A stretch of DNA of 64,000 nucleotides from Oscillospiraceae bacterium (GCA_017622995.1 JAGAQA010000053.1:1-64000); one strand, 5' to 3'; counted from the first letter of the stretch, positions 15,765 through 25,140 are shown. The notes: generated from the letters alone by a model not told the origin. A program made the numbers and translations.

Positions 15765-16568
15765 ATGAACAAGCTGACAAAGGCCCAGACAGAGCTCTGG
15801 GAAATGGACGAGCTGGCAAAGGGCACTTCCCCCATCCATGGGCTGCACCCCTTGGCAAAGCTGGCCGTCACCGTTTTTTATATATTTACCGTGGTGTCCT
15901 TTCCCAAGTATGACCTGTCGGGACTGATGATCCTGGTGCTGTACCCCGTAATCCTCTACCAGATCGCGGACATTCCGGTTTCCACCTGCTTTTATAAGCT
16001 GCGCCTGGTGCTGCCTCTGGTCTGCGCCGTGGGTCTGGTGAACCCCTTCCTGGACCGGAAGATCTTATTGTATATCGGGACAGTCCCCATCACCGGGGGC
16101 CTGGTTTCCATGGCGACGCTGATGCTCAAGGGCGTCTTTTCTCTCATGGCCTCCTTCCTGCTCATTGCCACCACCCCCATTGACCAGATCTGCGCGGCGC
16201 TGGGAAAGCTCCATGTGCCCCAGGTGCTGACCACGCTGCTGCTGCTGACCTACCGTTACATCGGCCTGATGATCCGGGAGGTGGCGGTGATGTCCGAGAG
16301 CTACGCCCTGCGGGCACCGGGGCAGAAGGGAATCCATTTTTCCGCCTGGGGTTCCTTCCTGGGCCAACTGCTGCTGCGGAGTATGGACCGGGCGGAGGAG
16401 CTTTACAGCAGTATGCTGCTGCGGGGCTTCCGGGGGGAATTTTACTATGTAGGCCTGCCCAAGGCCAGGGGGAAGGACTGGCTGTTCTTCCTGGGTTCCC
16501 TGCTTTTGTTCCTGGCTGCCCGGAACACCAATCTGCCGGAGCTGCTTGGCAGTCTGTTTATGAGGTGA
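15765..16568 (+). CDS. cbiQ: ECF transporter transmembrane subunit CbiQ
   Basis: CbiQ is the T-component that couples ATP hydrolysis by CbiO to movement of CbiM. The 267-residue protein has about six helices, PIHGLHPLAKL near the start, and the coupling-helix signatures ESYALRAPGQ and RSMDRAEELYSSMLLRGF that contact the ATPase. It starts 65 bases after cbiM and ends 4 bases before cbiO. Confidence 0.93.
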   Translation: MNKLTKAQTELWEMDELAKGTSPIHGLHPLAKLAVTVFYIFTVVSFPKYDLSGLMILVLYPVILYQIADIPVSTCFYKLRLVLPLVCAVGLVNPFLDRKILLYIGTVPITGGLVSMATLMLKGVFSLMASFLLIATTPIDQICAALGKLHVPQVLTTLLLLTYRYIGLMIREVAVMSESYALRAPGQKGIHFSAWGSFLGQLLLRSMDRAEELYSSMLLRGFRGEFYYVGLPKARGKDWLFFLGSLLLFLAARNTNLPELLGSLFMR

Positions 16569-16572
16569 GCAT

Positions 16573-17301
16573 ATGCTGGAATTTCGAAATGTATCCTTTT
16601 CCTATGAACCGGGCACACCGGTGCTGGACAATCTGAGCTTTCACATCCGCAAGGGGGAGACGGTGGGCCTGATCGGCGCCAACGGGGCGGGAAAATCCAC
16701 CATTATGAAGCTGATGCTGGGTCTGCTGCCCGCCCAGGGGGAAATCCTGGTGGACGGGATGCCGGTGACCAAACAGAATCTCTCCGTCATCCGGCAGAAG
16801 ATCGGCTTTGTGCTCCAGGATTCGGACAATCAGATGTTCATGCCCACGGTATATGAGGATATGATCTTCGGACCCCGGAACTATGGCCTTACCCGGGAAG
16901 AAGCCGATGCCCGGGTGGAGCGGGTTTTGAAGGAGCTGGGGCTGGAAAGCCTGAAGCACCGGCACAACCATAAGATTTCCGGCGGTGAAAAGCGGATGGC
17001 GGCCATTGCCACCATCCTGGCCATGGAGCCGGAGATGATCGTCATGGACGAACCCTCCACCGCCCTGGATCCGGTGAACCGCCGGAGGGTGATTTCCACC
17101 ATCAACAGCCGGAAGGAAACCAAGCTCATCGCGTCCCACGATCTGGACATGATCCTGGACACCTGCCAGCGGGTGATTCTGCTGAACCACGGCCGCATTG
17201 TTGCCGACGGGGAGGCGGAAACCATTCTGCGGGACCGGGCCCTTCTGGAAGCCAACCGGATGGAGCTGCCCTTCTGCCTCCAGGGCTGGAAGGGCCGCTG
17301 A
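16573..17301 (+). CDS. cbiO: ECF transporter ATPase CbiO
   Basis: The 242-residue ABC ATPase has Walker A GANGAGKST, Q-loop VLQDSDNQMF, signature ISGGEKRMAAIA, Walker B IVMDEPST and H-loop IASHDLDMI. The QDSDNQMF Q-loop and the order M-Q-O identify the cobalt ECF ATPase, which energises CbiMQ. Only one ATPase gene is present, so a homodimer is expected. The B12 riboswitch lies downstream, not upstream, of this transporter. Confidence 0.94.
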   Translation: MLEFRNVSFSYEPGTPVLDNLSFHIRKGETVGLIGANGAGKSTIMKLMLGLLPAQGEILVDGMPVTKQNLSVIRQKIGFVLQDSDNQMFMPTVYEDMIFGPRNYGLTREEADARVERVLKELGLESLKHRHNHKISGGEKRMAAIATILAMEPEMIVMDEPSTALDPVNRRRVISTINSRKETKLIASHDLDMILDTCQRVILLNHGRIVADGEAETILRDRALLEANRMELPFCLQGWKGR

Positions 17302-17339
17302 GCCCCATATTGACACCGGAATAAAAATAAGGTATTCTA

Positions 17340-17530
17340 TTAAAAGGTGCCCCTTTGCCCGCTGCAAAGGGGGAAAACGCAAGTCCTCCCCCGAGGATAA
17401 TAGAGAATCCGGTGAAAGTCCGGAGCGAACCCGTCACTGTAACAGGGAGCGCGGCGCTGATTGCCATTGGGGCAACCCGAGAAGGCGTGCCAAGCCATGA
17501 TCTGGAGCCAGGAGACCTGCTTGCGTTGTA
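17340..17530 (+). promoter_or_regulatory. Cobalamin (B12) riboswitch
   Basis: The leader contains the conserved elements in order: GAGAATCCGGTGAAAGTCCGG, the core CCGTCACTGTAAC near 17431-17443, AAGCCATGATC and the B12 box GCCAGGAGACCTGC at 17507-17520. It is followed by a terminator at 17580-17606 and then the cbiK-cbiL fusion at 17639. Cobalamin binding is expected to favour the terminator and shut off the following tetrapyrrole genes. With the terminator it fills the 337-base gap after cbiO. Confidence 0.93.
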
Positions 17531-17579
17531 ACGAAACAAGGCTGCGGTGCTCGGTCTTTGGATCCTCAATTGCGTGATC

Positions 17580-17606
17580 GGGCAGCCTGTATGGGCTGCT
17601 CTTTTT
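17580..17606 (+). terminator. Riboswitch expression-platform terminator
   Basis: GGGCAGCC (17580-17587) pairs with GGCTGCTC (17594-17601), including one G-U pair, and is followed by TTTTT. Confidence 0.8.
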
Positions 17607-17638
17607 ATGCCTGCCGCACCGGGAAAGGGAAGAAAACG

Positions 17639-19096
17639 ATGAAAAAAGCGATCCTGGTTGTATCCTTTGGAACCTCCTATCACGACACCCTGGAAAAAAC
17701 CATTCTGGCAACCGAAGGGGCCATTGCCCAGGCAAACCCCGGCTGGGAGGTCCGCCGGGCATTTACAAGCGCCATCATCATGCGCAAGCTGCTGGCCCGG
17801 GACAATCTGCAAATCGACAGCGTGGCTCAGGCCATGGCAAAGCTGGAAGCCCAGGGCTTTACCCATGTGGCGGTGCAGCCCACCCATGTGATGCACGGCG
17901 AAGAGTATGAAAAGCTCCTTTCCATGCTGGAGCCCTACCGGCTGTCCATGAAAATCCAGGTGGGCCAGCCCCTGCTGAACAGTCAGGAGGATTACGAGCA
18001 GGTGGCAAAAGCGTTGCTTTCCTGGCTGCCCCGGCAGGATGACGCCCTGGTGCTCATGGGCCACGGCACCGCCCACTTTGCCAACAGCGCCTATGGCCAG
18101 CTGGAGCAGAATTTACAGGACCTCCGGGAAACGGTTTACGTTGCCACGGTAGAGGGCTATCCCACCCTGGACCGTGTGATCAGGAGCCTTTCTTCCCGGC
18201 CGGAGATCAAAACCGTCACCCTGGCTCCCCTGATGCTGGTGGCCGGCGACCATGCCCGGAACGATATGGCGGGGGAAGAGGATTCCTGGAAGGCCCAACT
18301 GGAAAAGGCCGGTTACCGGGTCAACTGTATCCTGCAGGGCATGGGCGAATGCCCGGCCATCCGGGATCTGTTTGTGCGGCACTGCGCGGAAGCGGTGGAA
18401 GCGCTGCATACCCGGGGCAAGCTCTGGGGCGTGAGCGTGGGCCCGGGAGATCCGGAGCTGCTGACCATCAAGGCGGCAAAGGTGCTGGAACAGGCGGATG
18501 TGATTCTGGCCCCGGATACCGGCAAGGCGGATAAAACCGCTCTGAACATCATCCGCAATTACCTGAACGGAAAAAAGCCGGAGCTGGTTTCCACCCCCAT
18601 GACCCGGGATAAGGAAGTGCTGGAGCAGGCCTACGAGTCTGCCGCTCAGCGAATCATTGCCGATCTGGAAGAGGGAAAACAGGTGGCCTTCATCACCCTG
18701 GGGGATGCCACCGTGTACTCCACCTATATGTATATTCACGAGAAGGTCCGTGCCCGGGGCTACGCGGTAGAGGTGGTGCCCGGTGTGACCTCCTTCTGTG
18801 CCGCCGCCGCAAGGCTCAACATCTCCCTGTGCCAGGGCAGCGAGCCTCTGCTGGTGATCCCCGCCTCCCACAGCGCCAGGGAGTTTCTGGATGTGCCCGC
18901 CAACAAGGTGTTTATGAAGGCGGGCTCTGCCATTCTGGACCTCAAAAAGACGCTGGAAGAAAAGAATATGCTCTCCAACGCCTCCATGGTGGAAAATTGC
19001 AGCATGGAAAATGAGCATGTATACCCGGATTTCCGGGAGCTGGACAAGACCACCGGCTATTTTTCTCTGGTCATTGTAAAGGAGGAGGGAAAATGA
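17639..19096 (+). CDS. cbiK: Fused sirohydrochlorin cobaltochelatase / cobalt-factor II C20-methyltransferase (CbiK-CbiL)
   Basis: The 485-residue protein begins MKKAILVVSFGTSYHDT (17639). Residues 1-260 are a CbiK class II chelatase, with metal-binding His in AVQPTHVMHGEEY and LMGHGTAHFANSAY, which inserts Co2+ into sirohydrochlorin. Residues about 262-485 are a SAM methyltransferase of the CbiL/CobI family (VGPGDPELLTIKAAKVL, ITLGDATVYSTYMY, VVPGVTSFCAAAARL), which methylates C20 of the cobalt product. The fusion joins two consecutive steps of anaerobic cobalamin synthesis. It is under the B12 riboswitch, and its end overlaps hemA by 4 bases. Confidence 0.9.
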   Translation: MKKAILVVSFGTSYHDTLEKTILATEGAIAQANPGWEVRRAFTSAIIMRKLLARDNLQIDSVAQAMAKLEAQGFTHVAVQPTHVMHGEEYEKLLSMLEPYRLSMKIQVGQPLLNSQEDYEQVAKALLSWLPRQDDALVLMGHGTAHFANSAYGQLEQNLQDLRETVYVATVEGYPTLDRVIRSLSSRPEIKTVTLAPLMLVAGDHARNDMAGEEDSWKAQLEKAGYRVNCILQGMGECPAIRDLFVRHCAEAVEALHTRGKLWGVSVGPGDPELLTIKAAKVLEQADVILAPDTGKADKTALNIIRNYLNGKKPELVSTPMTRDKEVLEQAYESAAQRIIADLEEGKQVAFITLGDATVYSTYMYIHEKVRARGYAVEVVPGVTSFCAAAARLNISLCQGSEPLLVIPASHSAREFLDVPANKVFMKAGSAILDLKKTLEEKNMLSNASMVENCSMENEHVYPDFRELDKTTGYFSLVIVKEEGK

Positions 19097-20514
19097 GCCT
19101 GCTGATGTCCGGCCTGGACTGCCACGGGGCCGGTGTGGAGCTGCGGGAAAGGCTGGCCTTCTCCCGGCAGCAGGTTCTGGAGCTGCTGGGCTGGCTGAAA
19201 AAGCAGCCCGGGGTAACCGGCGCCGTGCTGCTGTCCACCTGCAACCGGACGGAGGTCTATCTCAGCGGCGATCCGGAGATGAGCCCCTGGCGGCTGCTGT
19301 GCCGGGGCGCCGGAGCCCCCGAGGGGCTTTTGGAGCCCTACTTTACCACTCGGGTGGGGGAGGACGCGGCAAAGCACCTGATGCAGGTGGCCTGCGGCCT
19401 CCAATCCCAGATTCTGGGAGAGGATCAGATCATCACCCAGGTCCGCCTTGCCATGGAGCTGGCCCAGGAGCAGGCTGCGGCGGACGGAATGCTGGCGGCT
19501 CTGTTCCGCCGGGCGGTGACTGCCGGAAAGCGGGCCAAAACGGAAGTGCACCTGTGCCGGGGCGTGCCCTCCATGGGTCAGCGCTGCAGGGAGCTTCTGG
19601 AACAGGAGCTGGGCAGTCTGCGGGATAAGAACATTCTCGTCATCGGCAACGGCCAGATGGGCCGCCTGGCGGCGGAAATTTTGCAGCAGGCCGGGGCCCG
19701 GGTCCGTGTGACCCTGCGCACCTACCGCCATGGGGAAACTCTGGTGCCCGGCGGCTGCGGCACGGTGCCCTATGAGGACCGGCTGGCGGCGCTGGAAGGG
19801 GCGGATGCTCTGGTATCCGCCACCACCAGCCCCCATTACACCCTTACAAGAGAACAGCTGGACAGCCTGAAAAATCCTCCCAGGGTCGCCATGGATCTGG
19901 CGGTGCCCAGAGACATTGACCCGGGCTGCGCCGAAAAAATAAAGCTTTACGATACCGACGGCCTGGGGTCAAGCGGCCCGGGAACCCCGGAGGAGCTTGC
20001 CGCCATGGAGACCATCGCCCGGGAGGAGCTGGACCGGTTCCTTCAGTGGCAGAAGCGGCAGACCATGGCCCAGGGAAGCCTGCGGTTTCCGCTGTTTCTG
20101 GATCTGTCGGGTCAGAAGGTGGTGCTGGTGGGCGGCGGCACCATTGCCTCCCGGCGCATTGCCGCTCTGCGGCTGTTTGGCTGCGAAACGGTGGTCATCG
20201 CGCCGGAGCTCAAATGCAATGCCGATGGGCTCACCTGGATCCGCCGCCGCTATGTGCCCGGGGACCTGGAAGGGGCGGCCATTGCCATTGCGGCCACCGA
20301 CGACCGGGCGGTGAACCATGCGGTGGGAGAGGAAGCCCGCAGACTGGGCATTCCCGTATCCGTCGCGGATTGTGAGCAGGAATGCACCTTCTATTTCCCG
20401 GCCATCTGCACGGGAGAAAACCTGGTGGCCGGTGTGGTATCCACAGGTAAGGACCACCACCGCACCGCCCGGGCGGCCCGGGAGATCCGAAAGGTATTGG
20501 AGGAACTGAAATGA
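19093..20514 (+). CDS. hemA: Fused glutamyl-tRNA reductase / precorrin-2 dehydrogenase (HemA-SirC)
   Basis: Residues 1-325 are HemA, which reduces glutamyl-tRNA to glutamate-1-semialdehyde. The catalytic Cys is in LLSTCNRTEVY, with SQILGEDQI, the Rossmann motif VIGNGQMG and the Asp in AMDLAVPRDID. Residues about 335-473 are a SirC/Met8-type NAD-binding domain (FLDLSGQKVVLVGGGTIASRR, AATDDRAVN, CTFYFPAICTGENL) that oxidises precorrin-2 to sirohydrochlorin. The two activities stand at the start and branch end of the pathway. It overlaps the genes on both sides by 4 bases (ATGA), indicating tight translational coupling. Confidence 0.92.
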   Translation: MSLLMSGLDCHGAGVELRERLAFSRQQVLELLGWLKKQPGVTGAVLLSTCNRTEVYLSGDPEMSPWRLLCRGAGAPEGLLEPYFTTRVGEDAAKHLMQVACGLQSQILGEDQIITQVRLAMELAQEQAAADGMLAALFRRAVTAGKRAKTEVHLCRGVPSMGQRCRELLEQELGSLRDKNILVIGNGQMGRLAAEILQQAGARVRVTLRTYRHGETLVPGGCGTVPYEDRLAALEGADALVSATTSPHYTLTREQLDSLKNPPRVAMDLAVPRDIDPGCAEKIKLYDTDGLGSSGPGTPEELAAMETIAREELDRFLQWQKRQTMAQGSLRFPLFLDLSGQKVVLVGGGTIASRRIAALRLFGCETVVIAPELKCNADGLTWIRRRYVPGDLEGAAIAIAATDDRAVNHAVGEEARRLGIPVSVADCEQECTFYFPAICTGENLVAGVVSTGKDHHRTARAAREIRKVLEELK

Positions 20515-21383
20515 CAATTCGTTTTGGCAGCCGGGAGAGCAGGCTTGCGGTGATTCAGAGCCGGATGGTGATGGACGCCGTTCAGGCGGCTGATCCCCAG
20601 GCGGAGCTGGAACTGGTGACCATGAAGACCACCGGCGACAGGATTCTGGACCGGACCCTGGACCAGATCGGCGGCAAGGGCCTGTTTGTGAAGGAGCTGG
20701 ACCTGGCCCTGCGGGAGGGAAAGGTGGATTTCACCGTTCACTCCCTGAAGGACATGCCCATGGAGACCCCGGAGGATCTGCCTCTGGTGGCGTTTTCCAA
20801 GCGTGCCGACCCCCGGGATGTGCTGGTGCTGCCGGAAGGGGCTACGGAACCGGACAGGGAAAAGCCCATCGGCTGCTCCTCCCGCCGCCGTCAACTGCAA
20901 TTGAAGGCCCTCTATCCGGACTTTGACATCCAGCCCATCCGGGGCAATGTGCAGACCCGTCTTCGCAAGCTGGACGAGGGGCAGTACAGCGCCCTGGTTC
21001 TGGCGGCGGCGGGCCTGAAGCGTCTGGGACTGGAGCACCGGATCCACCGTTATTTCTCCCCGGAGGAGATTCTGCCCGCGGCGGGGCAGGGAATTCTGGC
21101 AGTCCAGGCCCGGAAGGGCACCGACCCTTCGGTGCTGCAAGGCTTCCATGACGAGGATGCCGCCTGCTGCGCGTTGGCGGAGCGGGCCTTCGTCCGGCAG
21201 CTGGAGGGGGGCTGCACTTCTCCGGTGGCGGCCTTTGCCCAGGTGGAGGGAGCTATGCTGACCCTCACCGGACTGTATGTGAGCCCGGATGAAACCATTG
21301 TGCGCCGGGGATTTCTCCGGGGCGAAAAGACAAACGCGGAGAAGCTGGGCGCGGAGCTGGCGCGGCGGCTGAAAGGAGAATAA
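20511..21383 (+). CDS. hemC: Hydroxymethylbilane synthase (porphobilinogen deaminase)
   Basis: HemC condenses four porphobilinogens into hydroxymethylbilane. The 290-residue protein begins TIRFGSRESRLAVIQS, contains the catalytic Asp region HSLKDMPME and the Arg-rich SSRRRQLQL. The Cys that carries the dipyrromethane cofactor is in EGGCTSPVAAFA. It overlaps the hemA fusion by 4 bases and ends 1 base before cobA-hemD. Confidence 0.97.
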   Translation: MTIRFGSRESRLAVIQSRMVMDAVQAADPQAELELVTMKTTGDRILDRTLDQIGGKGLFVKELDLALREGKVDFTVHSLKDMPMETPEDLPLVAFSKRADPRDVLVLPEGATEPDREKPIGCSSRRRQLQLKALYPDFDIQPIRGNVQTRLRKLDEGQYSALVLAAAGLKRLGLEHRIHRYFSPEEILPAAGQGILAVQARKGTDPSVLQGFHDEDAACCALAERAFVRQLEGGCTSPVAAFAQVEGAMLTLTGLYVSPDETIVRRGFLRGEKTNAEKLGAELARRLKGE

Positions 21384-21384
21384 G

Positions 21385-22863
21385 ATGGGCAGCGTGATTT
21401 TGGTGGGGGCAGGCCCCGGAGATCCGGGGCTTCTGACCCAGAAGGGCCGTCAGGCCATTGAAAATGCCCAGGTGGTGGTATACGACCGGTTGGTGAGCCC
21501 CGCCATTCTGTCTCTTATCCCCAAGGACGCGGAAAAAATCAACGTGGGCAAGGAATCCAGCAACCATCTGGTGCCCCAGGAGGAGATCAACCGGATCCTT
21601 CTGCGCAAGGCCCAGGAGGACAAGCGGGTGGTGCGGCTCAAGGGCGGCGATCCCTTCCTCTTTGGCCGGGGCGGCGAGGAGCTGGAGCTGCTGGAAGCGG
21701 CAGGCATCCCCTTCCAGGTGGTGCCCGGTGTTACCTCCGCCCTGTCCGTACCTGCCTATGCGGGCATTCCGGTGACCCATCGGGATTTCTGCTCCTCGGT
21801 CCACATCATCACGGGCCATGCCAGGGCGGGGGCGGAGCTCAGCATCGACTTTGACGCACTGAAGCGCACCGGGGGAACCCTGGTCTTTCTCATGGGCGTT
21901 ACCAGCCTGCCCAAAATCTGCAAGGGACTGCTGGATGCCGGAATGGCCCCGGATATGCCCGCCGCCGTTGTGGAGCGGGGCACGCTGCCCCGGCAGCGGA
22001 AGCTGGTCTCCACCCTGGAAAGGCTTCCCCTGGAGGCGGAAAAGGCCGGGGTGAAGAGCCCTGCCATCATTGTGGTGGGCAAGGTCTGTTCCCTTTCCAA
22101 CCGGTTTGACTGGTTTGACTGCCTTTCCCTGAAGGGAAAGACCGTGGTGGTCACCCGGCCGGAGGACCGCAGCGGAACCCTGACCCAAAGGCTCCGGGAG
22201 CTGGGGGCGGAGGCTGTGGACTATCCCTGCATACGCACTGTGGCCAGGGAAGAAAACCCGGAGCTGGAGGAAGCCATCGGGAACCTTTCCCGGTATCGCT
22301 GCCTGGTGTTTACCAGTCCTGCCGGACCGGAGATTTTCTTCCGGCGTCTGCGGGCCGCGGGCAGGGATGCCCGGGCCCTCTCCGGGCTGACCCTGGCGGC
22401 CATCGGTCCCAAAACCGCCAAGGCCCTGGAAAAGCATGGGGTGACTGCGGACCTGGTGCCGGAAACCTACGATTCGGACCACCTGGCAAAGGCGCTGGAA
22501 GCCGTGGAGGGCCCCGTGCTGCTGTGCCGGGCAAGCCGGGGGAGCACCGCCCTGCCGGAAATGCTGGAGAGGAAGGGGATTCCCTTTGCGGACGTGCCCA
22601 TTTACGACACGGTGTACACCGCCCCGGACCCCCAAAAGGTGGATGCGCTGCTGGGAGAAAAGCTCCTGGTCACCTTTACCAGCGCCTCTACCGTCCGGGG
22701 CTTTGTGGAAAGCCTGCCGGGCAGAGATTTGAAGAACGTTATCGGCTGCTGCATCGGCAAACAGACGGAAGCGGAAGCAAAAAAATACGGGCTAACCACC
22801 GTGGTTTCTCAGGAAGCCACCATGGAATCCCTGATGGAAACGATTAAGGAAGTGCGTTTGTAA
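21385..22863 (+). CDS. cobA-hemD: Fused uroporphyrinogen-III C-methyltransferase / synthase (CobA-HemD)
   Basis: Residues 1-245 are the SAM-dependent methyltransferase CobA (VGAGPGDPGLLTQKG, VVYDRLVSP, LKGGDPFLFGRGGEE, VVPGVTSALSVPAYAGIPVTHR), which makes precorrin-2. Residues about 250-492 are HemD (KTVVVTRPEDRSGTL, VFTSPAGPEIFF, IGPKTAKAL, VTFTSASTVRGF), which cyclises hydroxymethylbilane to uroporphyrinogen III. This fusion is common in Clostridia and channels the intermediate. The stop overlaps the hemB start by one base. Confidence 0.96.
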   Translation: MGSVILVGAGPGDPGLLTQKGRQAIENAQVVVYDRLVSPAILSLIPKDAEKINVGKESSNHLVPQEEINRILLRKAQEDKRVVRLKGGDPFLFGRGGEELELLEAAGIPFQVVPGVTSALSVPAYAGIPVTHRDFCSSVHIITGHARAGAELSIDFDALKRTGGTLVFLMGVTSLPKICKGLLDAGMAPDMPAAVVERGTLPRQRKLVSTLERLPLEAEKAGVKSPAIIVVGKVCSLSNRFDWFDCLSLKGKTVVVTRPEDRSGTLTQRLRELGAEAVDYPCIRTVAREENPELEEAIGNLSRYRCLVFTSPAGPEIFFRRLRAAGRDARALSGLTLAAIGPKTAKALEKHGVTADLVPETYDSDHLAKALEAVEGPVLLCRASRGSTALPEMLERKGIPFADVPIYDTVYTAPDPQKVDALLGEKLLVTFTSASTVRGFVESLPGRDLKNVIGCCIGKQTEAEAKKYGLTTVVSQEATMESLMETIKEVRL

Positions 22864-23846
22864 TGGAAATGACCATCCGTCCCCGCAGGCTCCGTTCCTG
22901 CGACAATCTGCGCCGCATGGTGCGGGAGACCCGGGTATCCCCCGAGAGCCTCATCTATCCCCTGTTCCTCATTGAGGGCAAAAACATCAAAGAGCCCATC
23001 CCCTCTCTGGAGGGCCAGTACCGCTATTCCCCGGACCGGGTCTGGGAGGAGATCGAAGAGTGCCTCAAGTGCGGTGTCCGCCGGGTGCTGCTGTTCGGCA
23101 TTCCCGCCCATAAGGATGCCGTGGGCTCCTCTGCCTGGGACCCCCAGGGTGTGGTCCAGCAGGGCATCCGGGCCATCAAGGAAAAGTACCCGGAAATGTA
23201 TATCATCACCGACGTGTGTATGTGTGAGTATACAGATCACGGCCACTGCGGCATCCTGTGCGATCACACCGTGGACAACGACAAGACCCTGGAGGTTCTG
23301 GCGAAGACCGCCCTTTCCCATGTTCAGGCCGGCGCCGATATGGTAGCCCCCTCCGACATGATGGACGGCCGCATTGCCGCCATCCGTCATATTCTGGATG
23401 AAAACGGCTTTGTGAATACCCCCATCATGTCCTACTCCGCCAAGTATGCCTCCGCTTTCTACGGCCCCTTCCGGGACGCCGCCGGTTCCGCCCCTGCCTT
23501 TGGGGACCGCCGGGGCTACCAGATGGACCCCCACAACCGAAAGGAAGCCATGAAGGAGTGCGCTCTGGACGTGGAGGAGGGCGCCGACATTCTCATGGTC
23601 AAGCCCGCCCTGAGCTACCTGGATATTATCCGGGAGTGCAGCGATGCCTTTGACCTGCCCATGGCCGCCTACTCCGTCAGCGGAGAGTACGCCATGATCA
23701 AGGCTGCCGGGAAGCAGGGCCTCATCGACGAGCATCGGGTCATGTGCGAAAGCGCTCTGTCCATCTACCGGGCCGGGGCGGATATTCTCATCACCTACTT
23801 TGCAAAGGAGCTGGCCCAGGCCATGAAGAAAGGGGAGCTGGGTTAA
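22863..23846 (+). CDS. hemB: Delta-aminolevulinic acid dehydratase (porphobilinogen synthase)
   Basis: HemB condenses two ALA molecules to porphobilinogen. The 327-residue protein has the cysteine-rich zinc site DVCMCEYTDHGHCG and the two active-site Lys in SYSAKYASAFYGPFR and MVKPALSYLD. Substrate-binding SGEYAMIKAA and the C-terminal TYFAKELAQ are complete. The stop codon is directly followed by the hemL start with no gap. Confidence 0.97.
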   Translation: MEMTIRPRRLRSCDNLRRMVRETRVSPESLIYPLFLIEGKNIKEPIPSLEGQYRYSPDRVWEEIEECLKCGVRRVLLFGIPAHKDAVGSSAWDPQGVVQQGIRAIKEKYPEMYIITDVCMCEYTDHGHCGILCDHTVDNDKTLEVLAKTALSHVQAGADMVAPSDMMDGRIAAIRHILDENGFVNTPIMSYSAKYASAFYGPFRDAAGSAPAFGDRRGYQMDPHNRKEAMKECALDVEEGADILMVKPALSYLDIIRECSDAFDLPMAAYSVSGEYAMIKAAGKQGLIDEHRVMCESALSIYRAGADILITYFAKELAQAMKKGELG

Positions 23847-25109
23847 ATGACACGTTCCGAAGCCCTCTTTGCCCAGGCCCAGACCGTCATGCCCGGCGGT
23901 GTCAACTCTCCCGTCCGTGCCTGCCGCAGTGTGGGCACCTATCCCCGTTTCCTGGAAAAGGGAAAGGGCAGCCACGTCTGGGACGTGGACGGAAACGAAT
24001 ATGTGGACTTCATCTGCTCCTGGGGCCCCCTGATCCTGGGCCACTGCCAGGAGGATGTGGAAAAGGCCGTGGCCGAATCCATTGGAAAGGGCCTGAGCTT
24101 TGGCGCTCCCACCGCCATTGAAGTGGAGATGGCGCAGCTTGTCTGCGAAATGACCGGCGTGGAAATGGTCCGCATGGTGAATTCCGGCACCGAGGCGGTG
24201 ATGTCCGCCCTGCGCCTTGCCCGGGGGGCCACCGGCCGCAGCAAGATCATCAAGTTCGCGGGCTGCTACCACGGCCACTCTGATTCCATGCTGGTAAAAG
24301 CCGGTTCCGGCGCCCTGACCGGCGGCGCGCCGGACTCTGCCGGTGTGCCCAAGGAAATGGCGGAGGACACCCTGACGGCGGATTACAATGATCTTCCCAG
24401 CGTTCGTGCCCTGCTGGAAGCCAACCGGGGCCAGGTGGCCGCCGTCATCGTGGAGCCCGTGGCCGCCAATATGGGCGTGGTGCCCCCAAAGCCCGGCTTT
24501 TTGCAGGGCCTGCGGCAGCTGTGCGATGAATTCGGCTCTCTGCTGATTTTTGACGAGGTCATTACCGGCTTTCGGCTGGCCCCCGGCGGCGCCCAGGAAT
24601 ACTACGGCGTCCGGGCGGACCTGGTGACCTACGGCAAGATCATCGGCGGCGGTATGCCCGTGGGCGCCTACGGCGGAAGCCGGAAGCTCATGGAGCTGGT
24701 GGCACCCCTGGGCCCTGTGTACCAGGCGGGCACCCTGTCCGGCAATCCCGTTGCCATGGCGGCGGGCCTTACCCAGCTGAAGCTGCTGAAAGCCCACCCG
24801 GAGGTATACGAGCACCTGGAACGCCGGGGCGCCCTGCTGCAAGCAGGGCTGGAGGAAGCCCTGAAGGGAATGGATGCCCAGGTAAACCGGGTAGGGTCGA
24901 TTCTCACCGTGTTCTTTACCAGGGAGCCGGTTACCGGCTATGCCCAGGCCAAAAGCTCCGACCTGGAGCAGTTCAAGCGCTGGTATCTGGGCCTGCTGAG
25001 CCAGGGCATCTATGCCGCCCCCAGCCAGTTTGAGGCCATGTTCCTGTCGGACGCCCATACGGACGCGGACATCCAAAAAGCAATCACCGCCGCCAAGAAT
25101 ATTTTCTAA
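23847..25109 (+). CDS. hemL: Glutamate-1-semialdehyde 2,1-aminomutase
   Basis: HemL converts glutamate-1-semialdehyde to ALA with PLP. The 420-residue protein shows MPGGVNSPVRACRSVG, the PLP phosphate-binding NSGTEAVMSALRLAR, the Asp in LLIFDEVITGFR and the Schiff-base Lys in YGKIIGGGMPVGAYGG. It closes the operon whose genes together make uroporphyrinogen III and sirohydrochlorin from glutamyl-tRNA. A 46-bp perfect palindrome follows at 25141. Confidence 0.97.
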   Translation: MTRSEALFAQAQTVMPGGVNSPVRACRSVGTYPRFLEKGKGSHVWDVDGNEYVDFICSWGPLILGHCQEDVEKAVAESIGKGLSFGAPTAIEVEMAQLVCEMTGVEMVRMVNSGTEAVMSALRLARGATGRSKIIKFAGCYHGHSDSMLVKAGSGALTGGAPDSAGVPKEMAEDTLTADYNDLPSVRALLEANRGQVAAVIVEPVAANMGVVPPKPGFLQGLRQLCDEFGSLLIFDEVITGFRLAPGGAQEYYGVRADLVTYGKIIGGGMPVGAYGGSRKLMELVAPLGPVYQAGTLSGNPVAMAAGLTQLKLLKAHPEVYEHLERRGALLQAGLEEALKGMDAQVNRVGSILTVFFTREPVTGYAQAKSSDLEQFKRWYLGLLSQGIYAAPSQFEAMFLSDAHTDADIQKAITAAKNIF

Positions 25110-25140
25110 ACACCGCCGCCCCCGCTTCAGAGGGCGATGG

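Noticed and set aside
22809..25076. A 755-residue antisense frame opposite hemB and hemL
   Set aside because: High GC at third positions opens antisense frames. It has no recognisable domain and the opposite strand encodes clear HemB and HemL.
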